A program made the translations under genes and the position numbers. Positions 12,511 to 26,500 of a stretch of DNA of 64,000 nucleotides are shown in pieces. The notes below the pieces were generated by a model. That model searched no databases. It worked only from the letters and a program-made list of their open reading frames with translations, and was not told the DNA's origin. Origin of the DNA: Lutjanus erythropterus (Eukaryota; Chordata; Actinopteri; Lutjaniformes; Lutjanidae); NCBI GenBank assembly GCA_020091685.1, contig CM034600.1, positions 6,337,837 to 6,401,836 on the forward strand, read 5' to 3'. Numbering within the stretch: the first letter of the stretch is position 1; every line of letters begins with the position of its first letter.

Positions 12511-14360
12511 CAACATGGTAGTAGTTCTTAAATACTATTATATGGGGTCTGCTTAGAGACACATGCCACACATGTAGAAGGGCACCTATAGGATCAGCAT
12601 AGGGGTCCATGTAGTCACAACAAATTAGGGGTATGCAAATGTTCACACCAGAGCCTTCACCAGGGATACACAGCTTCCTTTGCCTGAGGCCACTTTTGCA
12701 GAATGACAGAACACCAGGGGCCGAGCAGGACTAGCATTAGTAATATTTATCAGATATAGTTAATAAACATTAAAAGGTTCATAACCCATCTTTGAAATTC
12801 TTTATTTTCAAATTAAATGGCTTATTAACTAAATTAAATTAGTACAAGGATTGACACTACCCCTATATGACAAATCAGATATTTTACTGCATTGATGAAC
12901 TGCAACTGCATTTTAGATCTAAATGCTTTGGCTACATTTGTTTATAGAGTTTATATAATTGAAGATACCTTGAACATCTTCAATCATGCAATCACTCAAA
13001 ATTTATTTGATTCATTTATTTTGATTGAAAATCAGAAAATGGCCAGCGGGCCACCTAGCACCCATTGACGGGCCAGATTTGGCTAATGTACTTTAAGTAT
13101 CACTGGCCTACAGGCAGGCCTGCGCCATCTGACAAACTTTAAGCTTTGCAGATCCTCACACAGTCACAGACGCACAAAGTAATACTAGCTAGACATATCA
13201 TCTGGTGTCTCCTGTGTTTCCTCGCCAGTTATGGCAACTAGCGACCACATGAAACACCTTGAATAAAATTATGGATGAACACTGTTGGAAACATTAAAGG
13301 TAAAGTAAGTAGTTGTTAGTAGATATTTTAATACAGCAGTATTACATATTATACCTCTCACTTTTTTTCCAAATCAAAAATACTCTGATTAATTTTAAAG
13401 GGACATGTTTGATTTTTTCACAGATTTTATCTCCCAACATACCTGAAACTGGTTGCTGTTTTCCTGCTGGAACGTCTGTTTCTGGCTGTTCATCATAGTT
13501 TATAGTAAATGAAGTGCACTAACAGTGAAAACAGCTGAGAACATTTTTGCAGTAAACGGAAGTAAAGAGAAAATGGAGAAAAAACTAAATTATCCCCAAT
13601 AACCCCTAAAAGTAAGAAAATAAATGGTTAGTCTATGTAGTTTTCACTCATTTTACTGATAAATTCAGTCAGTCTGTGTTTGTGCATGCAATAGTAAATA
13701 ATTTCATAAGACTTTTAATGACAAATTCATGATCTGTTCATATGTATGGGAAAACACTGTGCCCTGCCCCCTGAAGGAACAGAGATTAGCTTGTATCTGG
13801 GAAGGGATGCATTCATGGTGGCTGATGACTATCACAGTAATGACGGGCAAACATTCTTGATATTGGGCCAGAACCTTTGAGGTAAGTCCTAGGTGCCATT
13901 GCTGCCAGCCAAAACTTGTGACAAAGGACAGACTCATTTTCCACATCAAACATTTCAGCAGACTGTGAGCAAAAGCTGGCATTAATCCCTTTCACATTTT
14001 AAAATCATTACGAAAACATGGTGTTCAAACTAACGGGAAAACCAGCAAGAGTGTGAAAGAAAAAGGAAATAAAAGATGTGTGATGAGTAATAATCATAGG
14101 GGTTGCAACCATTTGTATCTAATGGCACCATCTTGTAACATTGTGCAACAGAATTTGTCAAAGTCAAAAGTTGATGAAATCTGTTGGCTTCATCATTTTC
14201 TTCACCCAACACCATGACAATGTTGATGGTACGTGGAATAAATTGGCAGCACACACGCAATAACATGCCATGATGAAACATGAGAAAAGAGGAAAAACAT
14301 AACTGGATTTCACACGCCTGGAAGGTTAGGTTAGGTTGAGGTCAGATCTCGAAAAACAAA
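12511..14360. other. Intergenic, no gene recognised
   Basis: AT-rich. Minus-strand open frames at 13704-13982 and 14030-14281 show no recognised domain. Nothing here supports a gene. Confidence 0.45.
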
Positions 14361-14369
14361 GGTTCTTAA

Positions 14370-14530
14370 ATGATATTTTGGGAATTACTCATTTTCTATA
14401 TTATTCTGAGATTGGTATGTAAAGATAGATGCCAATTTCCTATCAGTGGGTTAAACACTGAGCTGAATTGAGAATGTTGTTAGCTTAACAATTAGCATAA
14501 GTGACCAGAAACGAGGGAAAGTGCTGACCT
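14370..14530. repeat. Dispersed SINE-like repeat fragment
   Basis: Contains the order 'TTAGCTTAACAATTAGCAT...GACCAGAAACGAGGGAAA', a variant of the GCTTAGCATAAAGACTGGAA phrase widespread in teleost genomes. Relatives lie at about 6.56, 22.85, 33.8, 41.4 and 45.45 kb. Confidence 0.5.
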
Positions 14531-16320
14531 GACTTTTTCTAAAGTTCAAGAATACGCCCGCTAAAGCCCACTAATTAACTCATCATATTTGGTGAGCACA
14601 CATTTTAGTACAAAACTCATGATGACATGAGCATGAAGCATGATGACACCACACCTCACTGTCACAAGATCATTTGCTGCCTTCAGATGGAACTTGTGAG
14701 GAACTCACAGACATGATATTATTGGCCTTCAAAGTAGTTAAGTCATGAGAACACAGATGCTAGGCAACGGCAACAGGGCTGCCAAAACTATCTGTGTTTC
14801 GAAGCCACGAGGCTAATGTTTAGTAATCTACAAGCAGGTAATTAGGAATATCATAATTTTTACGCAGACATTGTAAAATTACTAAGAAAGGCTATATGAC
14901 TAACATTCAAATTTAATAACCACAAACATTTTTTTTAAATATATTTTACAGTATTTTAACTTACCATCCAAGGAAAAATGAACTTATATAACCAATGCAA
15001 TTTATGGTGTATTTTTCTCTTATGCAAATGAGCTACCAACCCAGTGTCAACCCTTGTGCCTTAAGCTACCCAACCCAAATGACCCAAACTAACGAAGACA
15101 ACAAATATGAACCAATTAGATCAAGACTAAAGGGTGGGTCATGACTTCGCTTTCCTAGGAAAAAAAAGTGTCCTGGCTCCAGTTCCATACTCATCCTGCA
15201 TTCATGTGGTGTCAGAATAATAAGAAAAAATGACTTAACAGACTAGAACAACACATGTGAAAACAGCTTCAATCAGACCAACAACTACTTATCTCACAAA
15301 ATGTTGAACTTTTCTTTCAAAAGAATATACAGAAACTATGTTTTTTTAATATAATAAACTGAATTTAGAGGATAAATAACCTTTTGTTAGCAGTAACAGC
15401 TTAAGGTTTATGTGGGAAAACACCGAGACTGAAGCCTACTGTAAGATCTTTTATGTATCTGACACATGCAAGTCTGAAACCTGATGCCTTTACCCGCTCT
15501 ATACAACCATCATGTCTGTACCTTAATCTTTGTTTTCTCTGTAGGGTGTGGCAGCCATCAGCACCAGACAAAACACGGCACTCACCGTCGCCACTGACAA
15601 ATCCTGAAACTTATCAGCCATAAAGTGGGCCCGTGTGATTGGTGTTAGTTTTGTCTGTATTTGGGATTACTCACTTTTGGAAAAACATTCCAGGATGTTT
15701 GATTTTATGTTTATCACAAGTACATCTTGTTGTCTCATTGTCTGTCACTCCACACTGATTTTATTTCTGTTTCTGTATGTCCCCTCCTCTCTATCGCTTT
15801 CTCTTTGTCTAGATAAACAAAGATAGAGCAACTGCCTTTGTGCACATCTTATGCTCACAATGAGAACTTGCAAACTGTCTTGGATGCATTTTGCATTTGT
15901 ATCACTATCATAATACTGTATGTTTTGAGGGAACATCTTATGCAAGCCACTTTATTGCTATGATTAGCAGGGATTCCTTTTGTTTGCCTTCTCAGTGACA
16001 GTACAAGAGTTGTTTTGATTTCATCAGGAGCTCTTTATACTTTAATATCCTGCTGCATGTTCCTTCCTGAAAAACAAACACAAAACTTGGAGCAAGGATG
16101 AGACTGGACATGACTGCAGACAAACCGTTAAGAAGGAATTGCACCTAAGAACACGTCGATGCTTAAACAGAAGACCATGGGCGTGAAGACAGGTTTGGAT
16201 TTCCAAATAAGACTTTTAGACCATTAGGCAACAATGCCTAATGGTTTGTACCTTGGAAAACAGAATTTATGCTCTGATGACGGACAGATATATCAAAAAA
16301 AAAAAAAAACACCACAACCT
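14531..16320. other. Intergenic, no gene recognised
   Basis: AT-rich. TTTGTTTTCTCTGTAG at about 15530-15545 looks like a splice acceptor before a moderately GC-rich stretch, but no codable exon follows, so I do not annotate one. Confidence 0.4.
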
Positions 16321-16329
16321 TCCATGCTT

Positions 16330-17170
16330 TTTCCCACACATTTTTTTCCCGGCTACACTGGAAATAAGGGTGCCAAAAGGGTTCTGCCTGAAGGGCTGAA
16401 GTTCTACCCAGAACATTTACCCTCTGAAGAACACCTTTTTTGAAGAAAGGCTTTGTCAAGGGTTCTTTGTAAGACAAAGGGATCCATCACTTCATCCAAT
16501 CAATCTAGAAGGTTCTCGGTAGAAGCCCCTGGGTGAGTTCTTGATAAAACCTTTGGAATATAAAAAGGTTTCTCGGTAGAACCCCTTCTGTGTATTCTAG
16601 AAAAAAAACCCCTTGGATTATAAAAAGGTTCCCTGTAGAACCCCCCGGCAGTTTTTTGACTTAAACCCTTGGTTCTCCGTAAAAACCCCTCATTGTGTTC
16701 TACAATAAACCTTTGAAATATAAAAAGGTTCTCGGTACAACCTCTTTAGTGTGTTTTAGATAAAACCCTTGGAATATAAAATGGTTCTAGAACCAGTGTG
16801 TTCTGGATAAACCTCTGGAGGTTCTCAATAGAGCCCCCTTTGTGAGTTCTAGATTAAACCCTATGAATATATTAAAAAAAAGTTCTCAGTGGCCCCCAGT
16901 GTTGTGACCATTAGAAGGTTGAAAGGTTCGTGATAGAACTTCCAGAGTTCGCTCTGGGTAGAACCATTACACCATAAAAAGGTTCTCTTTAGAACCTTTC
17001 ATAGGCCTCTCACAGATGGTTCTAAGAATAACTCTTATAAACTTTATACTGGGCTCTAGGTAGAACTCTTTTAAAGTGCTCCAAGTGGAACCTTTATAAA
17101 AAGATTCTAGCAGGAACCCAAATAGGTTTTCCTATGGGAAGAAGTCAAATAACCCTTTATGGTTCTAGTT
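16330..17170 (+). repeat. GGTTCT/AGAACC minisatellite
   Basis: Ten or more degenerate copies of a roughly 65-75-nt unit built on GGTTCTCGGTAGAACCCC, then GTGTTCTAGATAAAACC, then TTGGAATATAAAAA. GGTTCT and AGAACC are reverse complements, so each unit can fold into a small hairpin. No coding content. Confidence 0.85.
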
Positions 17171-17699
17171 AGTGTGTTTATTTCTAATAAGGGTGTAAAA
17201 ATGAGCAACAAAGGAGAACATAAAACTGCAAGGAGACCAAAAGAAAAGAAACAGTGGTTTTCTGTTTGTTCTGAGCCAATAACAAGTAGCTTTAGAGGGA
17301 CCATGTGTGGAATGTGCCTGTGTTAAAAACCTGCAGGGGGGCTTCTGGAATATGTTTACTGTTTTAGAGGAGTTATTGTTCCTACAAATCTACTAAGGAG
17401 ACTGTGGAATTGTTCCTTTGTTTGACCATATCCTTTATGGGAGGGGGACAGTCAGATACACATCCGGTTACATAGGATAGATAACTGTTATCTCTATCTC
17501 TATGTTTTTTGTCCTCATTTATGTTTTCGTTTGATATCCTTAAAGGAAAAGTTTATTACCCCACAGCAGATTGCAGTTGGCACACTCACAGTTTGGGGAG
17601 GCAGCAGGAGTACTGCTGTAGGAAGCCAAGAAATGTTCTGCTGTGGACAGGGTAAAAGGTATTTTAGCTACCTAAAAAAGGTCAACTTAAAGAAAATCT

Positions 17700-18185
17700 A
17701 TATCAATTTAAGTGTACGCTACAGTTAGAATATTTTCACAGCTTTATCTTTCCATCAAACAGCCTTTTCTGAGGGGAAACTGCCGTTATACAAGCCAAAT
17801 ATCGCTCTCTCCAAAGCCACCAAACCCCTTTAGCAAAAACCGCAATTTTACCTCACAGAAAATGGGAGTTGCTGGTCTACTGCTGCCTCGATTGGTTAAT
17901 TTGTTTGTGTGATTGTGAAACTTCAGTGGATCCAAACTAAGCATTTAAAACGCCAAAGTCACACAAAAACACAAACTAACTAACCGATCGTGGCAGCAGT
18001 AGACAAACAACTCCGGTGTTCTGCAAGGTAAAATGACTGCTTTTATCAGTGGAGTTTGGTTTGGAGAGAGCGATATTTGGCTTAAACAATGGTTTCCTGT
18101 TGGAAAAGGCTGTCTGACAGAAAGGTAAAGCAGTGAAAAATTCTAAAAATAGTGTACACAGTGTAAACTGATGTTGTTACTGTAA
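17700..18185. mobile_element. Palindromic element with about 200-bp inverted arms
   Basis: The left arm (about 17700-17930) and the right arm (about 17950-18185) are imperfect reverse complements. Examples are AGCCAAATATCGCTCTCTCC at about 17794 and its complement GGAGAGAGCGATATTTGGCT at about 18063, and GTCTACTGCTGCC against GGCAGCAGTAGAC. The spacer is only a few tens of bases. This fits a fold-back MITE. Confidence 0.8.
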
Positions 18186-18189
18186 GGCA

Positions 18190-19180
18190 GAAACCTTGCA
18201 TGTCCAAAATCGTTACTTTTCAGGAAATGGAAAAAAATGTTTTTAAACTAATTGAATGCTGCTTAGCCAAAGTTAGTAGCAGTTTTTAAAACTTTCAGTT
18301 GGTTAAACATTTATAAAACTGACAGACATAAAGGGTGATCAATAGCATTGATTCATGAAAAAAAATAAAAGAAAAATGACAAAACATAGCAAATCGAGGT
18401 TTGCCCCCAACAGTGACGATATTTAGATGTACTTTAGCAAAACTCCAATACAACCCATTAAAACTATTTCATGTGAGTACACAATTCTTTTCCATATGAT
18501 GTGTAGCTTAGTGTTTTGTCAACAATTAAGAGTGCAAATACACATTGAAGTTGAACTTCACATCATAACACTAACAGACTCCAGCGTCCTGATGATGCAA
18601 TTAATTCTCACCGTCAAGTGATTAGACGTCTCGCCCCTCCAGGTGTGACATGGCCTGATCTCACCCACCCACAGTGACTAAAGACAGTGATGAAATCATT
18701 CGAGTGAAGTGACTGTAAACCCATCCTCAGACATGTCTCAATGGAATTCTTGGAAAATGTTGAAAGGTCTCCCTGAAATGTCACTGTCTTAAGGGTGGGA
18801 CGTGTGAAGCAACCTATAACATGTCTTGATGAGTCTGATGTAGGCAGCAAAATGATAAATGTTCGATTATGCAACTAAATTTGGTTGGATGTTATTGGGA
18901 TGGTTGGACACATCTGTAACTGATACCAACACACTGACACACATTATAACTTTATTCAGGTAAAAGTCTTAAAAGTGTACAGCTGGTTTTATTTTATCTT
19001 TTTATTATCCAAAATTTGGTAATATTCCTTGGGCCTTACTGATAAAGCAGTAAAGTTCAAGAACATCATTTTATTTCAACAGTCTCCCCCAGAGAAATTA
19101 AAGCCAACAAATACATTTCTTTTAGATTTTAGCATAAATTATATTAATATAAATTCACGTCTCGTTTAGTCTCTTCAGGG
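18190..19180. other. Intergenic, no gene recognised
   Basis: AT-rich with short frames only; nothing identifiable. Confidence 0.45.
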
Positions 19181-19186
19181 AGATTG

Positions 19187-19945
19187 GTGGTAAAACTTTA
19201 TTTGAAGGGGTGTGCAGAAGACCGTCATAAAGCCGCCACAGGCATGACAAGACAACTGTAATGATCATGAAGGAGTCTTTAAGAATGTGTTTTGACTGTT
19301 GTCATTAAGCCACTGTCAGTTCTAGTGCAAAACTGACATTGTTCTGGAAGTCTTTGTTATGACCACTTGACATTAACAAAGTCAGCATAATCTGTCGTAA
19401 ACATGCTATAGCAAACTGAATTATCAAACTTAAAGGAAATATATGTGATTATAATATAATGGTCTGACAACCAATGTTACAAATGCATGACTGACTCATT
19501 AAGGCTTTTCCAATCAGTTATGTCATTTTTAGTGCAAAGTTGACTTATATCTTTGTTATGACAACTTGACATTAACTGACATGAACTTGTCATAACATCA
19601 AACTTTGAGAAACTATGTAGCTTCTTGTTTTAACATTACATTAAACTACCATATGTGGTTGGTTTTGACATTGGTTGTCATAAGACCCTTGAATTGTGTC
19701 AGGAATAATTTTCTTTAGGTTTGATAATTAGGCTGGCTATGGCTTAATGTCAGATTTTCATAACAAAGACAAAACCAAATGATGTCAACTTTGCAAGAAA
19801 AGTAACATATACTTAATGACAACAGTCAAACATCTAAAAAAGACTCCCTCATTTTCATAAAAAGTTTCATGTCATGGTAATGACAGTGTTATGACAGTCT
19901 TATGCACACCCCTTCAAACAAAGTGTTGCCAACACTTTCCATTAA
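19187..19945. mobile_element. Long-TIR MITE upstream of krt18
   Basis: The left end ACTTTATTTGAAGGGGTGTG is matched on the opposite strand by the right end (CACACCCCTTCAAACAAAGT, about 19905-19925). Similarity continues inward for about 100 bp: CATGACA tracts and GGAGTCTTT against AAAAGACTCCC. There is no transposase frame, so it is non-autonomous. It ends about 430 bp upstream of the krt18 TATA box. Confidence 0.75.
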
Positions 19946-20320
19946 GAGATTGGTCTGAACTGACAATGAATTAGTCCTACAAACTATTACTGTCTGTATA
20001 AGTGATCTAATTTATGCTTCACCGCTCCATTGTTGTTGTACAAAACATGTAGAAGAAGAAATATATTGTTATTTTTAATATCTTTTGTGGGAATTTATAG
20101 TAGAAAGATAAAATGATGTTCTTGGTCTTTACTGTTCTATCCAAGTAATGTTTAGAATCATTCATTTCTAATAAAAAAGTTTTATTTTCCAAATTCTGCA
20201 GATCTCCAGGTTATTAAATTCCTCTGAGTTCTCAGAATTGACCAACTTAGGAAGGTTGAAGAGGACGAAGGCATGCAGTGAGCAGCCCTGCGGTTTAGTC
20301 CTGTGGAAAAAAGAGGGAGG

Positions 20321-20327
20321 TGACTCA
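20321..20327 (+). promoter_or_regulatory. AP-1-like site in the krt18 promoter
   Basis: TGACTCA about 50 bp upstream of the TATA box. AP-1/Ets control is established for mammalian KRT18; use of this site is inference. Confidence 0.5.
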
Positions 20328-20348
20328 GGCAGAGGGGGAGTGGTTTGA

Positions 20349-20356
20349 GGGGCGGA
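20349..20356 (+). promoter_or_regulatory. GC box (Sp1-like) of krt18
   Basis: GGGGCGGA about 20 bp upstream of the TATA box, in the usual place for a proximal Sp1/KLF site. Confidence 0.55.
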
Positions 20357-20373
20357 CCTGAGGGCCCACAAGG

Positions 20374-20382
20374 TTTATATAG
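20374..20382 (+). promoter_or_regulatory. TATA box of krt18
   Basis: TTTATATAG, 121 bp upstream of the chosen ATG. It predicts a transcription start near 20405 and a 5' UTR of roughly 100 nt. Confidence 0.8.
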
Positions 20383-20502
20383 TTTAACGGCTTCCCCTCT
20401 CCTCCTGCCTTGTGTCTGTGAGCTCCCGTTTCAGCCGGCCCGCCTGTGTCTCTGTGTCTTACTCACAGTCTGTCTCACTGAGTCTCACACTCAACAGCAA
20501 CA

Positions 20503-23500
20503 ATGCAAGCCATGAGGAAATCTACTTCATACTCTGTGCACTCTTCCACTAGTAGCAGGCCTCCTGCTATATCAATGACCCGTACCTCAGCTCCTGCCTT
20601 CAGGGCCTCCTCTATCCATGGTGGGGCCGGTGGCCAAAGAATCAGCATCTCCTCCAGCAGCAGGTTGGGATCCAGCATGGGAATGGGCTCTGGAATCGGG
20701 GGCTTGTCCAGCAGCATCCAGGTGAGCGCCAGCGGGAACAGCGCCGACATCATGGGCAACGAGAAGTTCGCCATGCAGAACCTGAACGACCGCCTGGCCA
20801 ACTACCTGGAGACAGTGAGGAACCTGGAGCAGGCCAACCACAAGCTGGAGATTAAGATCAAGGAGGCCCTGGAGAAGAGCGGACCCGACTTCAGAGACTA
20901 CAGCAAGTACCAGGCCATCCTGGACGACCTGAGGAAGAAGGTGAGGAGGAGGGGGCTGGGGGTTGGGGATGTTGGAATGTGCATGTGTTGATTTATTTAG
21001 TGTTGAGCAAAAGCATATGAGGGGAACGTTGGATGGATGGATGGAGGGAGGGAGGGAGGGAGCTGAGAGATGAAACCCAAGGTGAGTTATGAGATGCTTT
21101 TTGAAGATGTGAGCAATAAATGGGTAAAACAGCACAAGGCACGGTACATCTTGAAGATTTTTACACTGTTCAAAGCAATATGTTCTGTACCCCCTGACCC
21201 AAATATAACCCCATCAGTGCTCTATTACCGCTCGTCTGGAGTTCCTGCCGGTCCTCGGCACCGTGCCTGCTGCTACCCAATGGGCCGGGGGCCGAGGGCT
21301 GGACCGGAAACAGTATGGTGGAGGAATGCTGGAGCATCAGGGGTCAGAGAGACAGGAAGGCAGTGGGAAACACACACAAAAAAAGAGTCCAGGGACTTTA
21401 AAGGGTCAACTTACAGCCTCATATATCACAACTTAAACTACCTTTTTCCTCTTTGTTCAGAAGAACACAAACAGTGTTATTAGTTGAACAATTGGACTGA
21501 ACATTCAGTACTACTGTGTATACATACAATAGAAGCTGATAAGGTAGGTTCAACTCATTTCTTCTCACTCATCTTTTAAGGTGGAGCTTTAAAGTTCTTT
21601 ATGTTCAGCATTTTATAAGTAATTAATCTGATAGCGCAGTTAATTTCACACTTTTCCTGATACGCCCCATATGAATACATCCGGCACAGTGCGAAAAGGT
21701 TTTTACATGTAGAACTGAAAATAAAAGAAGACATTACACAACCTGGAAAATTTGTAAATCATTCATTCAAGGTTTTGCCCCATTGACTGCCAAGAGAGAA
21801 AAAAAAACCTCAGCAGCCTATTGACTGAAAGAGAAGTAGACTGTAACCCTCGTCCTGCTGCCACGCTTCATTCAAAGCTATTTTCCCTTCCAGAAAATTA
21901 AGTCAATTTCCAAATGGAACATTCCACTCGGGCTCAATTGGACCCAACTTGGAGAAACACTCAAAGACTTTGTGTCTACTGTAGCAGTGCACTGGAAAAC
22001 TGTTATTCTTGCATGTTCTCATTGTAATCAAAGAGCATTTCATTTTCTAATCTTTTTCCTTGTGGGAGCAGCACAGATAGCATCATCAAGGTCACCTAAC
22101 TTGAAGGCAAATTCAACGGGCAAAACGGGAGTTTTCCATCTGTTATCGTCCTCAAAACATTACATAAAAAGTGACTCTTTGAAATTAGGTTCTGTTTGTT
22201 CTACCAACAGCTGAGGGCCTCAGTTCATCTAAACAGCCCAGGGTCAGAACTGCTTCATTTTTCACTTGCTGTGACGCAAACATCACTCAAACAGCGCCCT
22301 TTGCCTCGGCCCCCATGTGAGAAAACCCAGACTCTCCAGACAACGTTAAAACAGCCTGCATGCTCGGTCAACCGCCCATGCAAACACACGCGCTCACATG
22401 ACCGAGCATGTACACACACAACCACAGTCACAACCACCATCACCACTTAGCTCATGCAAATGACCTGCTGACAGGATAGATCCTGTTCCTCAGGACAACT
22501 GCTGCCTGGCAGCCACTGATTGGCTCATGGACTTTGTCACCTGGATGACTCCTCTGTATCCATCGCAGCTCTTATCTACCGCACTGTGACTGTAAAGCAA
22601 ACACTGCAACCATCTGGGTCTGTCACTAAATCTATTACTGGACATCCATTACACACAGAGACAATTGACTGTGTGTGTCAGTTTTAACATATTTGAAAAA
22701 ACAAAACAAAAACAAAGCATTTAATTTGGTCTTCATGAAGAACAATGCTCTTAAAATATTTTAAAAGTTTCCTAAGGTTTTACTGTTGCCATGAGGTTGC
22801 GAGGAACTTAATGGTTGCTGGTCAGCAGACTTTGTTAACCTTTGGACAGAGCTTTCCAGTCTTTATGCTAAGCTAAGCTAACTGCCTGCTGGCTCTAGCT
22901 TCATATTTAGCAGATAGATATTGATCTTCTTGTGTAACTCTCTGCAAAAAATAAAATAAAAATAAATAAATGAAAAACATGCATTTTTCAACATGTCGTA
23001 GTGTTACTTTTAAGCTACTACAAGGACCTCTCACATTTTTGTTCTTTCTGGAGCCTCCTGTGGACAAAAGCGGAGGTGTTTCCACTGCCATAAGTACACA
23101 CATAAAAATAAAATAAAAAAATAAAATTATCTAAACTAAAATTTTCCTCCTTCCTTGAACTGGCTAACATACCACTCACAGTAACTTTTCCTGGGGACGT
23201 GTACCCACAGGCTTGTATCTGATTTCACAGAGGATCTGACCTGGTCGCAGGCATTAAAAATAACTATAAAGAAATTAAATTGTATTATTATACTGTATTA
23301 AAATAAATCAAGTAGTAGAAATAGTATCAAATTTCATAACCAGTTAAAAACTCCTTGTGGATCTTTGGATAGAGCCAAGTTAGCTGCTGTCTGTAGCCTC
23401 ATATTCAGCAGACATGAGAGTGGTACTGACTAAAAAAGCAAATAAACATCAAATTATTGCTTCAAGGTATTACTACTTGGTGATATTTGAACTACAAAGC

Positions 23501-26500
23501 TTTTTGTCAGCTCTCCAGTATAAACAGTTGGTTGTCAGTGCTGTTTTCAATCTAAATAACCTCTGGCTTTTGTAAACCTGTTCCAGGTGTTTGATGCCAC
23601 CACTGACAATGCCCGCCTGGTCCTGAACATCGACAACGCTCGCCTGGCAGCCGATGACTTCAGGGTGAAGTAAGTCCCGCCCTTGTCATCACTGAGGTTG
23701 TAAAACACTAAGCGGGACAGCTGCGGGCACACCCTGCTTTACTGCTGAATGGTCTGTAGGATGAATACACAGCGTGATGATCTACAGGGGCAATTGTTTG
23801 TCCTGTAGTCACAAATTATCACCTTTCCATCACAGCCGCTGGAGACATTTCAGTTGTGCCATAAATAAAATGTCAGAGCAAACACAGCTGGCAAATAGAC
23901 TGTAGAGTATTGTACAATGACCATGTTTATTCAAACTTCAAGGAAAAATGCCATAAAAAAGACCGTTCAGGTCTATTCAGTAACGTTAATCATTGAGTTA
24001 TTCAGTTGGACTAATCTCTGTGAATCTGAGCAGCTGTGCCAGACTTTGAAGTTGTCCTCACCTCCCTGCTCTGTTCTGTTTAGATACGAGTCCGAGTTGG
24101 CCATCCGCCAGTCCGTGGAGGCTGACATCGTTGGTCTGAGGAAGCTCATCGACGACACCAACATGAGCCGCATGAACCTGGAGAGCGAGATCGAAGCCCT
24201 GAAGGAGGAGCTCATCCACCTTAAGAAGAACCATGAAAATGTGAGTACAATGGCATTCAAATACATGTTATACACCACAACACCTTGTATGTTGAAAACC
24301 TAAATGGTAATAAATCTGATTCTGAAAAACAACTTTATAATTGTGGAACACATATATGTTCCGATACCATTTTTTTCCTTCCTAATACTGATTCTAATAC
24401 CTTAACTTAATGCATCGAAGGCCTGGATTAGCCTGGCTCTGATTTTAAAAAACTGGCAAACAGGATGCTGCTGGGATCACAGTCCTGTTTCGGGGCTAAT
24501 TAATTTTGTGACATTGGATTGGTGCGTAGACTCGCTATTGCCGATATCTGTAAAGGATTTTAGACTGTAGCGGTATTTTCAATACTAGTGTCATATCAGA
24601 ACAAACCTATTTTCAAGCCTCGGAAAACTTTTAAAGTTTGAAGTATTTCTCAATAATATTAAAAAATTAATGACTAAATTAGTAACAACCAAAATTAAAG
24701 TTTGGGGAAAAATAGTCTGAGTTATTTATTAAGAGGTTAACATTCGAAAATGTAGCTAAATTTTGAACGGACTATGTGGGTTTGAAGAGTTTTGACTGAT
24801 AGCAGTTTTTTACAAACAACCCCATTAACTATCATAATACTGTATTTTGATTCAAATGTTTATAAACTCTGATTGGTACATAGTGACATCACAGTTTTCC
24901 AGCTGAACTCCACCCACTTCGAGCTGGAAAAAAAGCAAGGACAAAAACAGAAATGCAGAAATAAAAAAAACTGTTCTAACATTAGCAGAAAATTCTGTGT
25001 TGATGTAAGACCGTATGACCTATCGTGTCAAGCTGTTTTAGAAAGTAGGTTTTCAGGGCATTTAACATAGCCTTAGGCTCTGGTTTTGTACATCTTGTCG
25101 ATTAAAGTCAATGGTTAGTCAAAGGTAGTATTCCTGCTTCCTCAGTGTTAACAATTTCAGTGCTTCTTTCAACAAAGTCTAATGAATTCCAAACAAAAGC
25201 CACTTTAAAATGACCTCTGGACATCATCTCAGCAAAGATCCACACCTTTAGACGGCCTGAATAAATATTTGCTTACTAGCAGCTGATCTCAATACTCCCT
25301 TTAAACATCATGACTGTGTGCTTAAAGTGAGATATGCATGTTACACAGACCGACACATCCTGACATGCTGCAGGGCGTCCGGCAAAACAAGCCTGAGAAA
25401 ACTTCAGTGGGAAGAGGGAGGTTTGTTAAGAAATGTGAAATATCTGAATGTGAATTTTGTGGCGAGCCTCATCGTAAAAATGGTCCCCAGCCATATGGCA
25501 ACAGAGTGAAAAAACACCAAAGAATTAAAATGACTGTAATTTAAGAGCATAAGCGAAAACACAAGCATTTGTTTACTGAAGGAATTAAGTATTTAGGGCC
25601 CCAGACAAAGGTTTAGATGCACCGCCTGTATATTTACCTGACCATAATGTGATTATGGTTGAAAGCGGCTAGGAGTCAGAGCTGGGTCAGAGCATTTAGT
25701 GGTAGGAGCCATAAGATCTAAGCAGTGCTCTATTCCTTTTAAATGACTGAAATATTTCACATGGATCATTTCATTTGCAGAATTAAAGGAGGAATCAACA
25801 ATATAGTTATTTCATAAAATTACTGTAATTTGTCATGACAGATTAAGAAAACTTTCTATTTTCCAGCATTGGGCTTTTCTTTTCAGGATAACAGGTTTAG
25901 CTTTACATTGACAGACAACTGACAGTGATTAACAGCTGATCATCTTACACTGAAGTACTCATCCTCGCCTGTTAATGTGAAATAACAATTGTGCACCTGT
26001 CTTGTACTCCTGCAGTGTTAAATGGGATTTTAACTCACTATTCAGGCTGCTGTGCTCATTTTTGGACATGTAGTTGTTACAAATTTGCACGAAGGCTACT
26101 TTCAGACTTTCTAGTCATATGAGGATTTCTAAAAAGAAAGTTAGAATTTGTGTTTATGTCTATTAATTCCTCTATCGATTCTTATTTCTGTAGGAAGTTA
26201 TGGAGCTTCGCAACCAGATCGCCCAGTCAGGAGTCCACGTGGATGTCGACGCCCCTAAAGGACAGGACCTGGCTCAGATCATGGCAGAAATAAGGGCAAA
26301 GTACGAGAAGATGGCACAGAAGAACCAAGAAGAACTCAAAGCGTGGCACGAATCTCAGGTAAACGATGAACAATACAGTATCGTCTGCAAACATGAAAGT
26401 TCCTCTCGAGCAAGTCCTGGTTAAAGCTACCACAATGAGTTTTTAAGTAGCTATGAAACAGCCTCAATTTATTACTGATGTCTGCGTGTGACCTACATAA

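Noticed and set aside
15530-15605. Splice-acceptor-like tract and following GC-rich stretch
   Set aside because: No open frame with recognisable content and no matching donor.
20587-21135. 182-codon minus-strand open frame over krt18 exon 1
   Set aside because: It is the antisense shadow of the GC-rich head/rod exon; its extension is purine-repeat translation. No promoter or domain.
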